In this document: piece by piece, positions 54,330 to 64,000 of the stretch
Position numbering within the stretch: position 1 is the stretch's first letter
Layout of the letters: every line of letters begins with the position of its first letter
Assembly (NCBI RefSeq): GCF_021869535.1
Contig: NW_026262734.1
Coordinates: forward strand, 95,981,285 to 96,045,284
DNA from: Mytilus californianus
Lineage: Eukaryota > Mollusca > Bivalvia > Mytilida > Mytilidae
Direction of reading: 5' to 3'
Length of the DNA stretch: 64,000 nt
Notes under the pieces: generated by a model
Seen by the model: the letters and a program-made list of their open reading frames with translations, nothing else
Told to the model about the DNA's origin: nothing
Databases searched by the model: none
Translations under genes and position numbers: made by a program

Positions 54330-54560
54330 AGTTAGACCGATTGTGACTGATGCCTACAATTTCCTCCCTTTGTTGTACTGTTGCATATTTCGAGGAGGAC
54401 AATGCTCCCACAAACAAATCTAACCCTTCAACATTCGTTATGTGCGTGTCCCATGTCAGAGAGCTATAATACATTGGTTGTCGTTGGGTGCTTTCTGAAA
54501 CAATTGTTTTTATTTATTTTTTTCAGCAAAAATAAGGCCATTTGTTGTGCTCGTTGAGAA
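54330..54560 (+). repeat. 5' part of the same long repeat
   Basis: GAGGAGGACAATGCTCCCAC, CATTCGTTATGTGCGTGTCC, CATGTCAGAGAGC and AAAAATAAGGCCATTTGTTG. Confidence 0.8.
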
Positions 54561-54674
54561 ATGTTTAACTTTTGTCCATTGTGACAGACTGCCTATTTCT
54601 GATTTGCCACTTTTTTCTAAATCTATTTAAACATTTGGTCATCTTTTACTTTAGCGGAATTTACATAATGTAAA

Positions 54675-55672
54675 ACTAGAGGCTCTCAAGATCCTGTGTC
54701 GCTCACCTATATCTACTGTGTTTTTTGGAAATCATTTAAAATAAGGTTAAAATCATAATAAATAGTATTAGATACCCTAATAATGATTGAGGCAAAGTTT
54801 GGTATAATTTGGCCCAGTAGTTAAATTAAAAGCAGGTCATCCCATTGTAGTCTTACAATAGTTACTGAAGATCCCTTAACATTATTTAAATTAGTTTTCA
54901 AGTTGTGACCATTTGAAATTGTTTGTTTTTACAATTGTTCATTTAGACTTCTATAGTAAACCCCTATGTTCTATTTTCAGCCATGGCGACCATGTTGGTT
55001 GGATGACAGGATCATCGGATACATTTTTATATCAAGATACCCTATTAAATATTGTGGCTAAGTTTAATTCTATTTGCCCTAGTAGATTAAGAAGAAAAGA
55101 TTTTTGTAAAAGATTACAAAAATTTACGAAAAATTGCGAAAAATTGACTTTAAAGGCAATAACTTCTGAAGGGGTCAATTGACAATTTTGTTCATGATGA
55201 CTTATTTGTAGAACTTACTTTGCTGAACATTTTTGCGGTTTACAGTTTATCTCTATTATAATATTCAAGATAATAACCAAAAACTGCAAAATTTCCTTAA
55301 AATTACCAATTTAGGAGCAGCAACCAAAGAACGGGTTGTTTGATGCGTCTGAAAATTTCAGGGCAGATATATCTTGACCTGATGAACATTTTTTGCTCTA
55401 AATGCTTTAGTTTCAGAGATATTAGCCGAACTGCATTTTACCCCCATGTTCTATTTTTAGCTATGGTGGCCATCTTGGTTAATGGGCGGTGTCATCGGAT
55501 ATATTCTTTAAATTAGGTACCCTAAGGATGATTTAGGCCAAGTTTGGTTTAATTTGGCCCAGTAGTTTCAGAGGAGAAGATTTTTGTAAAAGTTAACGGA
55601 CGACGACGACGACGGACGACGGACGCCAAGTGATGAGGAAAGCTCACTTGTAAAGGGTCAGGTGAGCTAAAA
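54675..55672 (+). repeat. ~1-kb dispersed repeat (plus orientation)
   Basis: ACTAGAGGCTCTCAAGATCC to GGTCAGGTGAGCTAAAAATG. Near the 3' end it carries a (GAC)n-like run (ACGACGACGACGGACGACGG). Mirror copy at 4944-5940. The open frame 54913-55182 is inside it. Confidence 0.88.
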
Positions 55673-55716
55673 ATGAGGGGACTCGCAAAACAAACTATGT
55701 TTTTGGAAGAATAATT

Positions 55717-56253
55717 GTTATATATATAGGTTTGAATGTTGTTTTCAATTTAGACTTGTTTATATTTTTTCGTTTGGGCTTATATTATATTTGCCTTCGG
55801 GTTTATATGATACGTTCATCCTATTTTGACTCCTCAAAATTCAAGAGTCTATCCTAAATTGAGGTAAATTGTATGGTGTACAAAAACATTTGCACCTTTT
55901 GTTTACGGTATACCATCTTTTCCGCAAGTTTATTGTTTTCTGTTTAGTATTAAATTTATAATTAAGATCCATTTATTACATCGGTGATCCGTTTATTTGG
56001 CAATCGCCAATGGCAGTCAGCAGGGTTTAAGAACATTTGCTGTTCGACCTGTTAGTCAAATGCGTTTTGTTAAAATATACTTTTTTGCTTTTTTGGTCTT
56101 TTGGAAAATGTTGTTTGTGCTGTATTTAGACCTCTCTAACAAGAAATTTGTTGTGCATGCACACGTATAAAAATTGCGGTTTTTATACAACGCAATCATA
56201 GGTTTGAACGTTGTTTTCAATTTAGACTTGTATATATATATATATATATATAT
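55717..56253 (-). repeat. Inverted copy of the (TA)n-bounded element
   Basis: The complement starts ACAAGTCTAAATTGAAAACA at 56231 and runs through the 158-bp repeat and the 380-bp middle (TTGGCGATTGCCAAATAAAC) to a second repeat start truncated after about 35 bp at a TA run near 55720. Its other end is a (TA)n run at 56230-56253. Confidence 0.85.
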
Positions 56254-56634
56254 ATGCACATCAAGTTCATTATATTTCTTTTATGTTCACTGTTGTCATA
56301 AAAATTTTATGAAATATGCTTTAATTGTCCGATTGCAAATATACTAAACATTTGCTGAAAAAATGTTTTAACTACAAAATTATATGTTATTTCTCTTTTT
56401 ACCACAAAAGCTGAGTTTAATATGACATTTTACTTAGTATTATGTTATAATTAGGACTAAAATAAGTTGTTAATTGCTTATTTTATCGATATTCCCTATG
56501 TCTGTATAATCCTTGATCTTAAGTATTCGTGAAATTTTACAATCTCGACCTATTAGAGTTTTTTTCGTATCTCTACTTTCAATTGCCGCAAAAACTCTAT
56601 ATTGCGATTCGAGGTTAATATCTTATAAAATAAA

Positions 56635-56714
56635 TATGCAGGCTGTTATCTACTCTTTGGTCGGGTTGTTGTCTCTTTGACATATTCCCCATTTCCATTC
56701 TCAATTTTACAAAA
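56635..56714 (+). repeat. Dispersed repeat, TTTGGTCGGGTTGTTG family
   Basis: GCAGGCTGTTATCTACTCTT, GGTCGGGTTGTTGTCTCTTT and CCATTTCCATTCTCAATTTT. Confidence 0.9.
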
Positions 56715-58320
56715 CGGTTTAGCTTTGATACATTCGATTAAGCAATTGATTTTTGTTTGCTGAGAGTCCAGCTTATATGTTATGCCTGTCAAATTTATAG
56801 TTTCTCTAATAAGGAGGTCGTTCAATAGGAATCGCGTGATATATTGGACTGTCTCTTGAAATGAAGGGTGTGTTAGATTTTACCTTACAAAATATAATCC
56901 TTTTAAATGGTTGCACGGATTCTTAGAGTTCAAATAGCATGATACTGTTGCTCCATTCATCAGATTTAATTTAAGGATACCAAACTTAACGGGACTGCGT
57001 ATTAAAATTTATGCATAGAAAAAAAGGATGTCGCTTGTGGGATAGGCTTACCCCTCAGATTCGTAAACTGGGATAAATGTCTTGAAATCGGGTTATCATC
57101 TCGGGATCGATGATTTGACAAACTTTCCATTTATTCTTATGAGTACAAAAATGTTATTTAAGATTTATATGTTGAAGTACATATTTTAATTTTTCCTTTG
57201 TTTCAAGGAAATTAATTCAAAACTCTGTAATTGTATGTGTGATCTTTATCACTATTGCTGAATATGATCAACTTAATGTAAATATAAACTGGTCACCTAC
57301 CTTTATCATCTTTTGATGTATAAATTATTCTCAAGTTCATTTCCATGTTTAATACCGGTGTTTTATGATTTACAATGGTTAATGTTTAAAATTCCAACAA
57401 TGTAATATAGATATCAATAATCAATATGTTGTAGGTAAGTGTATTTTTTTTATCAAATTTTGACTGAACTTAATGTAAAAACAACACATTCTTGTTCCTA
57501 TAGTATGATAATAGCAATTAGACCGAAAATGGGTTTCGGCACTGTTAATAGAAATTTGAATACTTTTAGATCATAGTTTAAAAGGAAAACAAACACCAAA
57601 ACTATTACAAACAATGATGGATTTTGACATTTAGAAAAAGGATATCCACCAAAACGTTTTTTTACATTCACCAACTTACATAACGATGTGTGCTATTGGT
57701 ATGGAAAACCAACTCGCACATAATAAGCAGTTACGTATTCATAGCAAATCTGCCCAATAAATTCACTAATTGACCAGCTACATGTGCTAAGAGAATTTTT
57801 CCATAATGCATCTCCTCGACTAGCTACTTGTTCGATTACCCTGCGACCTTTTATGCCACTTCGAAATTCAATAACTTTGTAATATCATATATTTTACCCA
57901 GTATACATGTATCGTATTTTTTCGACATTGTATTTATGTTACAATATTATCAATTTCAACACCAAAATTTCAAAAGTCAAACGTGTTGCAATGAAGATAG
58001 CTTCTAAAAAAGCCCATCGTCAAACCTTCTTTTGATAAGTCTTTTGCATACGTAAATGATATAGCAATCCAATCATAAAAGAATAATTAAAAAAAAACGG
58101 TACGAAAAAAGGAGGTAATAAATGTAAACAATCTGCTCTATCACCCTCTCAGCTATGTGCTATTTATATATTATTGTTAATATTCTTTTCGATTATTCGT
58201 GAAATATTTGCAACTGAACGTTAATCAATTAAATCAATCGATCAATCCAATAATCTATTTATATTAATAAAGGTTTTACCATAGAACGGAAAAAAATTAC
58301 TGTTCAAGAAATATAAAATC
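56715..58320. other. Upstream region of the third gene
   Basis: AT-rich DNA without exons. A single arm of the 24.6-kb fold-back element (CAATCTGCTCTATCACCCTC) lies at 58127-58168. Confidence 0.5.
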
Positions 58321-58328
58321 TATAAATA
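58321..58328 (+). promoter_or_regulatory. TATA box TATAAATA with downstream initiator
   Basis: TATAAATA is followed about 32 bp later by TTTCTCACTGCAAC, a good initiator context (start near 58354). A 5' UTR of about 43 nt then reaches ATG 58397. This is the cleanest core promoter in the window. Confidence 0.6.
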
Positions 58329-58396
58329 GTGATCGTCTACGTCACGAGTTTCTCACTGCAACTGTTGAAAGTAAAAATACTAAACATATCAACAAA

Positions 58397-58535
58397 ATGA
58401 CGACAAACTTTTATTCGGCACAAGAAGATTTCACTCGTCTTATATCTGCATTACCTCCGTTTGATTTGTCTAAGTTTGTTATATGGTTAGATCTGAAGAT
58501 CTCAGAGTACAAAATATTTGGACGTTTTGTGAGCG
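58397..58535 (+). CDS. Exon 1 of the third gene
   Basis: 139 nt, 46 codons plus one base. Preceded by a TATA box and a short leader. Donor GTAAGTAC. Confidence 0.68.
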
Positions 58536-61500
58536 GTAAGTACATGATGAATTTTATCTTAGTACACGTGTGTTATACATTTTAAAACATAAATAACTGA
58601 TAAAACAAAGGCTAGCGATGCATTTTCTAACAATATATCCGTTATATTCATAAGATTATTCAAACACATTGTATCAAGCTTCTGCTGATTTATAGTATTA
58701 GTTGTAAATTGATAAGATGAAAGATATAAATAATTATATAAAATATACTTCACTGCATGCTTTGGATGTTTTCAAGAAACATCCTTAATTTACCCACATG
58801 TATGGCAGGGGCCGATCCAGCCATTATTAAAAGGGGGTCCTACCCAGGATAAAGGGAGGTTCCAACCACATGTCCCCATTCAAAAGCATTGATCGTCAAA
58901 AAAGGGGGGTACAGAAAAACACAGACGTCGAAGCAGAAAAACACATGGTTCAGATAAGATCAGGACTCGGTACATGCAGAAAATGTTGTGATGTTAAACG
59001 TGAACACACACGTCCCCTTTTGTCTATTTATACAACAACCTTTTTGTGTAATTATACACAACCCTTTTTGCCTATTTTTACAACTCCCAATTTTCCTATT
59101 AATTTTATAGAATAACCATCTTGCCAATTTTAACACCTCTCCATTTCCGTTGTTTACATACACCTCTTTGCCTATTAAAAAATGCATTTTGTCTATCAAT
59201 ACACTTCCCACATTGCTGATCAAAATACCTCCAATTTTGCCTAATACTACATCTCCTCCTTTACTTATTTTTACATGTTATGCACATGAACACGTCACAG
59301 CCAAACGATTTATTATTGAAAAAAAATTATGTCTGCAAGACTTAGTGTTTGCCTTTGATTGTTTGATTGTTGGTTCCTTAATATCCAGTGGCAAATATTT
59401 CATGAATGTTCAGGACGAACACTAATTTACAATAAATACAATTGGTAGGTTGGTCCTGTAATGGAGGCCTTCTGGGGAGAAGGTCGGGGAAATTTGGACT
59501 GTCACGGGAAAATGGGGGTATATTGGATAGGGACAGAAATTTACCATGGCAACAGGCCACCTATGGACCCCTCAAAGAGTTGTTGCAAGGATTCTTAAAG
59601 TGCAAAGAGCGTTGCACTCTCTTTACACGACGCATCGGATTTAACTTCCCCATTCTGACCGGACGTGACTGCAAACTTGTTCATCCCGCACAACCAAAAC
59701 GGACGCCCCTTTTTGGTGAGGGCTTTACTGCCGGTCGGAGGAAGACCAATGGTAACCATATATCTATTCCCCAGTCACATTGAATAACAGTTGCTACGTG
59801 AATCCAGCACTTCTCTCACGCGAAGCTGATCTGGTTGAAAATTTAATTTTAAAAGTTTATGTATATTCATTTCCTTTGTGTTAGTATGATTACATTGCAA
59901 ATGAATAAAAGTACTACCAATGAAGCAGGAACGTAGCAACACATGTAATATATAAACCAGTGATCCAAGATCAATAACGTTCGATGGACGAGTGTCCATA
60001 TTATTAATCAGGCTCTATGAAATCTTCGAATACACTGTGCATGCATGTATTTATGGTATAATATGGTCTATGTAATATGACACAAAACAGTCACAAAACA
60101 CTCCATACGTTTATATGGGATGCGGGATAATTAGAATCAAACAATCGACAGAAAGTTAAATACGATTAAATGCATATGCTAAAGATTTCAAATAATTAAA
60201 ACCAAAATTATAGAGATGAGAAGAAAACTTATAATAAAACAATCTACTAGCAGTCCCACAACATGTGGCATAGGGAAAGTCACAACAGCAAAAACTTCAA
60301 AAAAAGTTCAATGATAGCTAGTCTATCACGGACGGTGGGAAATATAGCGCATTATTTTAAAAGATAAAAAAAAAATATTAAGTTATATAAATGAATGTAG
60401 ATAAGATTTTTACCGAGAAGGCAAAAGATTTTAATCTTCACTGTAAATTGGTGAATGAAATTGTTTATGGCTTGAATGACCTTTAGAAACGATGTTTTCT
60501 CACAATGAAATTACAAAATATTTTATCATGTAACCAATCAACACTTTCCCTTAACAATATATATCACTTTGCCAGTGTGACATTTGACCGTAAAATATGT
60601 AAAATATTCAGCCATGTGGCAGCAACTAAAGTTAACGGTATGTAAATAATGTTGAACTGTAACTGCACTGATTTGTCCAATATAAATCAGTTTTGTGTCA
60701 ACACCCCAGTTCTATTGTTATACTTCATAGTTTCTATTTCTGAAACAAGTGTAAATAGAATAGATCTATTGTTACGAATAACAATGGATTTTGACCACAG
60801 GGTGTGACGAGCGGGGCTTCTGGAAACCCCTGCTTCTACATCCCGAAAACACAGTTCATTGTTATTCATTACAATAGAAATTGATTATTTTTTAAATAGC
60901 ATGAACATAAGAAATATTGTTCACTACAAGTTGTTTCAAGATATTAAAAAACACATTTTAGGAAATTCCAATAGCGAAAAAAATATTAAGCATCTATTTT
61001 GAATTAAAAAAAATCCTTTAAGGGAAAAATAATTTGATTGATAGCGTTGAAAAACTAAATAAAATTGTTCGCGATTTGCGAGGAAAAAAATTTCTGACTC
61101 CGACAAAAAACCATACCCCCCTCCCCCCCTTTGAATGCTCCCTTAATACTCCTTGCTTGAAGGTAACATTTTTGATCCCAGTCATATGTCTCTATTCTGC
61201 ATCCCGGTCGTCAGGTTTCTAATCCAGACACACCTATCCCTCAGTGTGTCCGAATATGAATGTTTGTTTATTCTCGAGAAGGGGGACATAAAACATAAAA
61301 ATACATTTATGATTACCTTCATTAAACTGATACAGGTAAGTACTTTGAGTTATAATATTGCCTTTATCTTTAGTCTCTTTTACCAAATCCAACGCTTGAC
61401 TCAAAATGTCGTCCGTCTTATACCCGTCCATATTGACAACTGCATACAAGGAGCATGATGTATTTTTTTTTTTTTTTTGTGATAAGAATGCACGAACTGC

Positions 61501-62864
61501 TGATTCATATTAGCACCAGGATTTAACGGGAATATGCAAAATAACAACCTTGACATTTGTATAATCTACTCACTTGTCAACGTTTGAAATAACATAGTCA
61601 AAGTAAGGTTACTAGTGGGGTTTCATGTAAAAAAAAAATGTTTTTCTTATAAATCATGGTTCGATTTTGTCAATAAATATGCTATCCGTTCTTTTTCATT
61701 TAATAATCAATGTTAACAAATATAGGGTTAATCATTGGGTGTAAGTTAGTTATACACTTCGGGATACGGCGTGTCTTGATAAGAAACCCCGACAGCCCTT
61801 ACATTCCAGCTCATTTGTTCTACCAGGGGAGATCTGAGCCGGATCACCCCTGCCAGATCAGTAGTACCTAGCTTGAGTTTCCTTGTTCTGCATGCTTTCC
61901 TTTGTTCTGTAACATTTTGGCAGGAATGTAAAATCCACAATAAAACTTAGAAATATTAATACGGAAAAGACTTAGTAATACTATCAAAATTTGTGTAGAA
62001 AAAAATCAAGTATCTATGCTGGGAATCGAACTCGAGACCTTTAGCATATAGACCCCTAGGCCTACACCAGGACGACAGGATAGAAACTCTCTGTTAATTT
62101 AACATATTTATACATTGTGTTCGGGGATCATAAAGGGTATATACTATATAGTAATATATATAAAGTATACTATAATTATTGTGTGGCGTTCTAAACTAGA
62201 TTTTATGAAGCGTAAATGGGTTTTTATCTAATCTAGAACAGCTGGGATGTAAAATAGTTATCCCATTCGGACTTGGTGTGTCAGTGCAAGATCACCCTCT
62301 GGCCTCCGGCCATCGGAGTGATCTTACACTGACACACCGCGTCCTCATGGGATAACTACTACAGACACACCTATCCTTCGGTGTATAACTATTACAAAGG
62401 ATTTAAAAATCGTTAAAATAAAAGCACTTCAACTACCAATCAATTGATCAATGGGAAAACATCTATTAACAGATTGATTGAAGAAAGAAAACAATATTAT
62501 ACATACATTGTACATCATTTTACCATAGGTTAAGATGTGATATGATATTTTTCTACTCGGGATGGTAAATGTAATTGTGCATTATGAAATTGGTATTTTA
62601 AAATGCCAACTGTCTTTATGTCGTAAACCCCTCACACGTGACAGTTAATTGAAAATAATTAGTCAACGATTTCTACATGTGAGTATCTATTTTTATCTCT
62701 GAGCTGAATAAATTGCGTTCGATATTTATGAAAATTTTTTCTTGTAATTAGCAGACGTATCTCCCACTTCGTCTATACTGTTGAAAAACAACTCGTTTGT
62801 TTCGAATTTCTCAGATATAGCTAGTCCGATAACTGATCCGACCAAAAAGGAACAACCAAATCAG
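58397..62864 (+). CDS. 5' part of an uncharacterised gene, two exons, continues past the window
   Basis: Exon 1 (58397-58535) starts in context AACAAAATGACG and encodes MTTNFYSAQEDFTRLISALP, PFDLSKFVIWLDLKISEYKI and FGRFVS plus one base at donor GCG|GTAAGTAC. Exon 2 (62752-62864) completes the codon and reads DVSPTSSILLKNNSFVSNFS, DIASPITDPTKKEQPNQ, ending in phase 0 at CAG|GTAAGTTGG. Phases match and both donors are near consensus. The acceptor is a tandem TTAGCAG, so a one-codon difference (Ala-Asp versus Asp) is possible. The first part looks helical, the second is Ser/Thr/Asn-rich and probably disordered. No domain is recognised. Further exons lie beyond 64000. The 4.2-kb intron holds several repeats. 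Confidence 0.65.
58806..58905 (+). repeat. Dispersed repeat, GGGGCGGATCCAGCC family
   Basis: GGGGCCGATCCAGCCATTAT, TCCTACCCAGGATAAAGGG and ACATGTCCCCATTCAAAAGC. Same orientation as 3451-3575. Confidence 0.82.
58906..59440. repeat. Degenerate short-period repeat in intron
   Basis: Between 59010 and 59260, words such as TTTTTGCCTATTTTTACAAC, TTTTGTCTATTTATACAAC and CTCTTTGCCTATTAAAA recur about every 25-30 bp: a decayed array of a TTTTGYCTATTWWTACA-type unit. Confidence 0.55.
59441..59790. repeat. GC-richer intronic block, probable repeat
   Basis: Clearly higher GC than its flanks, with an unbroken 113-codon plus-strand frame (KRTPLFGEGFTAGRRKTNGN near its end). No donor or acceptor fits exon phases 1/1 here. 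Read as a transposon fragment, not an exon, with modest confidence. Confidence 0.35.
59791..60765. other. Intronic AT-rich DNA
   Basis: Nothing recognised. Confidence 0.5.
60766..60877. mobile_element. 112-bp fold-back element
   Basis: CTATTGTTACGAATAACAAT at 60766 and CATTGTTATTCATTACAATA at 60857 are 21-bp inverted repeats with two mismatches. The GC-rich centre contains GGGTGTGACGAGCGGGGCTT and CTGGAAACCCC. No coding capacity. Confidence 0.8.
60878..61739. other. Intronic DNA
   Basis: No exon of the third gene is recognised here. Poly-C/pyrimidine runs occur at 61118-61130 and a T tract at 61461. Confidence 0.45.
61740..62092 (-). mobile_element. tRNA-headed SINE-like repeat
   Basis: On the minus strand GTCCTGGTGTAGGCCTAGGG resembles an A-box region, and GGTCTCGAGTTCGATTCCCA contains a B box. 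The downstream body runs toward 61740. The open frame 61746-61940 lies in this body and is not taken as a gene. The body boundary is uncertain. Confidence 0.5.
62257..62356. mobile_element. 100-bp fold-back element
   Basis: GTTATCCCATTCGGACTTGG at 62257 pairs with the end CCTCATGGGATAAC at 62356. GGTGTGTCAGTGCAAGATCA pairs with TGATCTTACACTGACACACC. The centre GGCCTCCGGCC is also self-complementary. Confidence 0.88.
62752..62864 (+). CDS. Exon 2 of the third gene, tandem acceptor
   Basis: Acceptor TTCTTGTAATTAG|CAG gives starts at 62752 or 62755, both in frame. Donor CAG|GTAAGTTG. No internal ATG in frame, so start-based ORF calls miss it. Confidence 0.68.
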
Positions 62865-63458
62865 GTAAGTTGGGAAGAAAGTCATAAAAAAGCATTTGAA
62901 GTTTAAAGAATGCTTTGGTATAAGCTCCTGTTTTGAAGTTCTTATGAAAAAGTCCAAAAAATCAATAAAAAAATTATGCGGGTGACGAAATTGATCAAAA
63001 GTTATTTCTATACAACAATTGTACATTTTAAAGAAATTATTTGGTGAACTATTAATTATTTGGTAAGCTGTGTTATTAGAAATATAATGCAGATACACGA
63101 TGCTTTATGTTCAGTATTTATTTAGATAATTGCATTAAAGCATGTGAATCTGAAATATGAAAAATGGTAATCTTTGCTGCATATTGGTAAAAAAAAATTG
63201 AAAAAATCATGTACATACAAAATCTAAAGATCTTTCGGTCACCGATTTTCGGAGTGTTCCACGAAGTCCTTAGCATTTTACAATTTCCAGAAATATACTT
63301 ATTTTTTACATTTAAGTATACGGGTACACCGGTCTGCTCTTGTCACTTGAACATTCAATATAAAATATTGTCTTTTCGAGATTATAACAATTTAAAAGTC
63401 TGTCAGTGCAGGTTCAAAAATTAAAGATAAATATTTTTATTAAGTAGGTATCTTTTTG
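62865..63458. other. Intron 2 of the third gene, repeat-free part
   Basis: No next exon is recognised. The minus-strand frame 62811-63098 overlaps exon 2 and is AT-driven. Confidence 0.45.
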
Positions 63459-64000
63459 TCCCCCGCACAACGCGTTGTGAAGGACATAAAAATACCGGGC
63501 GTCCGTCTGTCCGTCCGTCCGTCCGTTCGTCCGTCCGTTCGTCCGTCCGGTCTTGTTAGCGCTCTCACGTGTACAATTCTTGCCAGATTTTTATGAAACT
63601 TATATCATCGGTTTATATCAACAATGTTTGGACGAGTTCGAAAATCAGTGCCCATCAATTATTTTTAAAAGAGTTATGGCCCTTGGAAACTTTATTTATA
63701 TGGAAAATTGCATTGTTAGAGCTCTATTGTGTTTTATTCTTGCCGGATTTTTATGAAACTTATATCATAGGTTTAAATCAGCAATGTCTTTGAGTTCGAA
63801 AACCAGTGCCGATCGATCAATTATTTTAAAAAGAGTTATGCCCCTTGGAAACATTAATTATATGGAAAATTGCATCTTTAGGGTTCTCATGTGTACAATT
63901 CTTGCCAGATTTTTATGAAACTTCTATCATAGGTTTATTTCAGCAATGTTTTTGATGAGTTCGAAATTCATTGCCGATCTTTGTCCTTAAACATGATATT
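63459..64000 (+). repeat. GTCC-headed tandem repeat, ~162-bp units
   Basis: A near-palindromic leader (CCCCGCACAACGCGTTGTGA) and a (GTCC)n microsatellite (63498-63549) precede about 2.7 units starting near 63565, 63727 and 63888. Each contains TTCTTGCCAGATTTTTATGA (CCGG in unit 2), GAGTTCGAAA and CCCTTGGAAAC. The array runs off the window. Confidence 0.92.

Noticed and set aside
61746-61940. 64-codon minus-strand frame WILHSCQNVTEQRKACRTRK
   Set aside because: It sits in the body of a tRNA-headed repeat and has no splice support.
62015-62090. Functional tRNA gene on the minus strand
   Set aside because: B-box-like and weak A-box-like sequences exist, but no closing acceptor stem is visible. 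Better explained as a SINE head.
62811-63098. 95-codon minus-strand frame
   Set aside because: It overlaps the well-supported plus-strand exon 62752-62864 and is otherwise AT-driven.

Overview
The window reads as nuclear DNA of a marine bivalve, most likely a mussel of the genus Mytilus. This is an inference from recognition: it is visibly AT-rich, coding exons are small and separated by kilobase introns with GT..AG ends, there are no bacterial operons, and several dispersed repeats match ones I associate with mussel genomes (a GAAGATGTGGTATGAGTGCC family, a TTTGGTCGGGTTGTTGTCTC family, tRNA-headed SINEs, a GTCCGTCC-headed ~162-bp tandem repeat). No database search was possible.

Genes. (1) The best supported gene is on the minus strand, coding 13335-26506, with a probable 5' UTR exon near 30.4 kb. 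Nine coding segments join with consistent phases into a 592-codon frame. The protein starts with a short ankyrin-repeat block (exon junctions on repeat boundaries), followed by beta-rich modules that I tentatively read as ZU5-like, ZU5-like and UPA-like, as in a miniature ankyrin. The start codon is the last three bases of a 27-nt exon. (2) The 3' end of a second minus-strand gene (43906-45613, perhaps reaching 52.1 kb) encodes a C-terminal single-pass membrane anchor. (3) A third gene starts on the plus strand with a TATA box at 58321, ATG at 58397 and a second exon at 62752-62864, and runs off the window. (4) A weaker plus-strand candidate lies at 4.4-6.5 kb. Next to it is an inverted duplication of a promoter plus first exon, giving two divergent ATGGCGTCA starts 365 bp apart, each with an E-box about 29 bp upstream.

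Mobile DNA fills most of the rest. There are five relics of one reverse-transcriptase family (7.5, 9.4, 14.5, 26.7 and 42.3 kb, plus detached 3' tails), a Penelope-like GIY-YIG relic (31.5-32.5 kb), and a 5'-truncated LINE (49460-51508) with a 13-bp target-site duplication and a nested short repeat. There are also tRNA-derived SINEs, fold-back elements (24.6, 60.8, 62.3 kb), a 393-bp TIR element (37427-37819), a ~1.8-kb element bounded by inverted arrays of ~21-bp repeats (38.1-39.9 kb), a ~1-kb unclassified repeat in opposite orientations at 4.9 and 54.7 kb, and a (TA)n-bounded repeat at 21.8 and 55.7 kb.

Layout: 0-3 kb intergenic with five X-box-like palindromes; 3-6.5 kb duplicated first exon and weak gene; 6.8-12.9 kb SINEs and RT relics; 13.3-30.5 kb ankyrin-type gene; 30.5-43.8 kb intergenic transposon graveyard; 43.9-52.2 kb membrane-anchor gene with the LINE upstream; 52.2-58.3 kb repeats; 58.3-64 kb third gene with intronic repeats. 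There is no evidence that the genes act in a common pathway.
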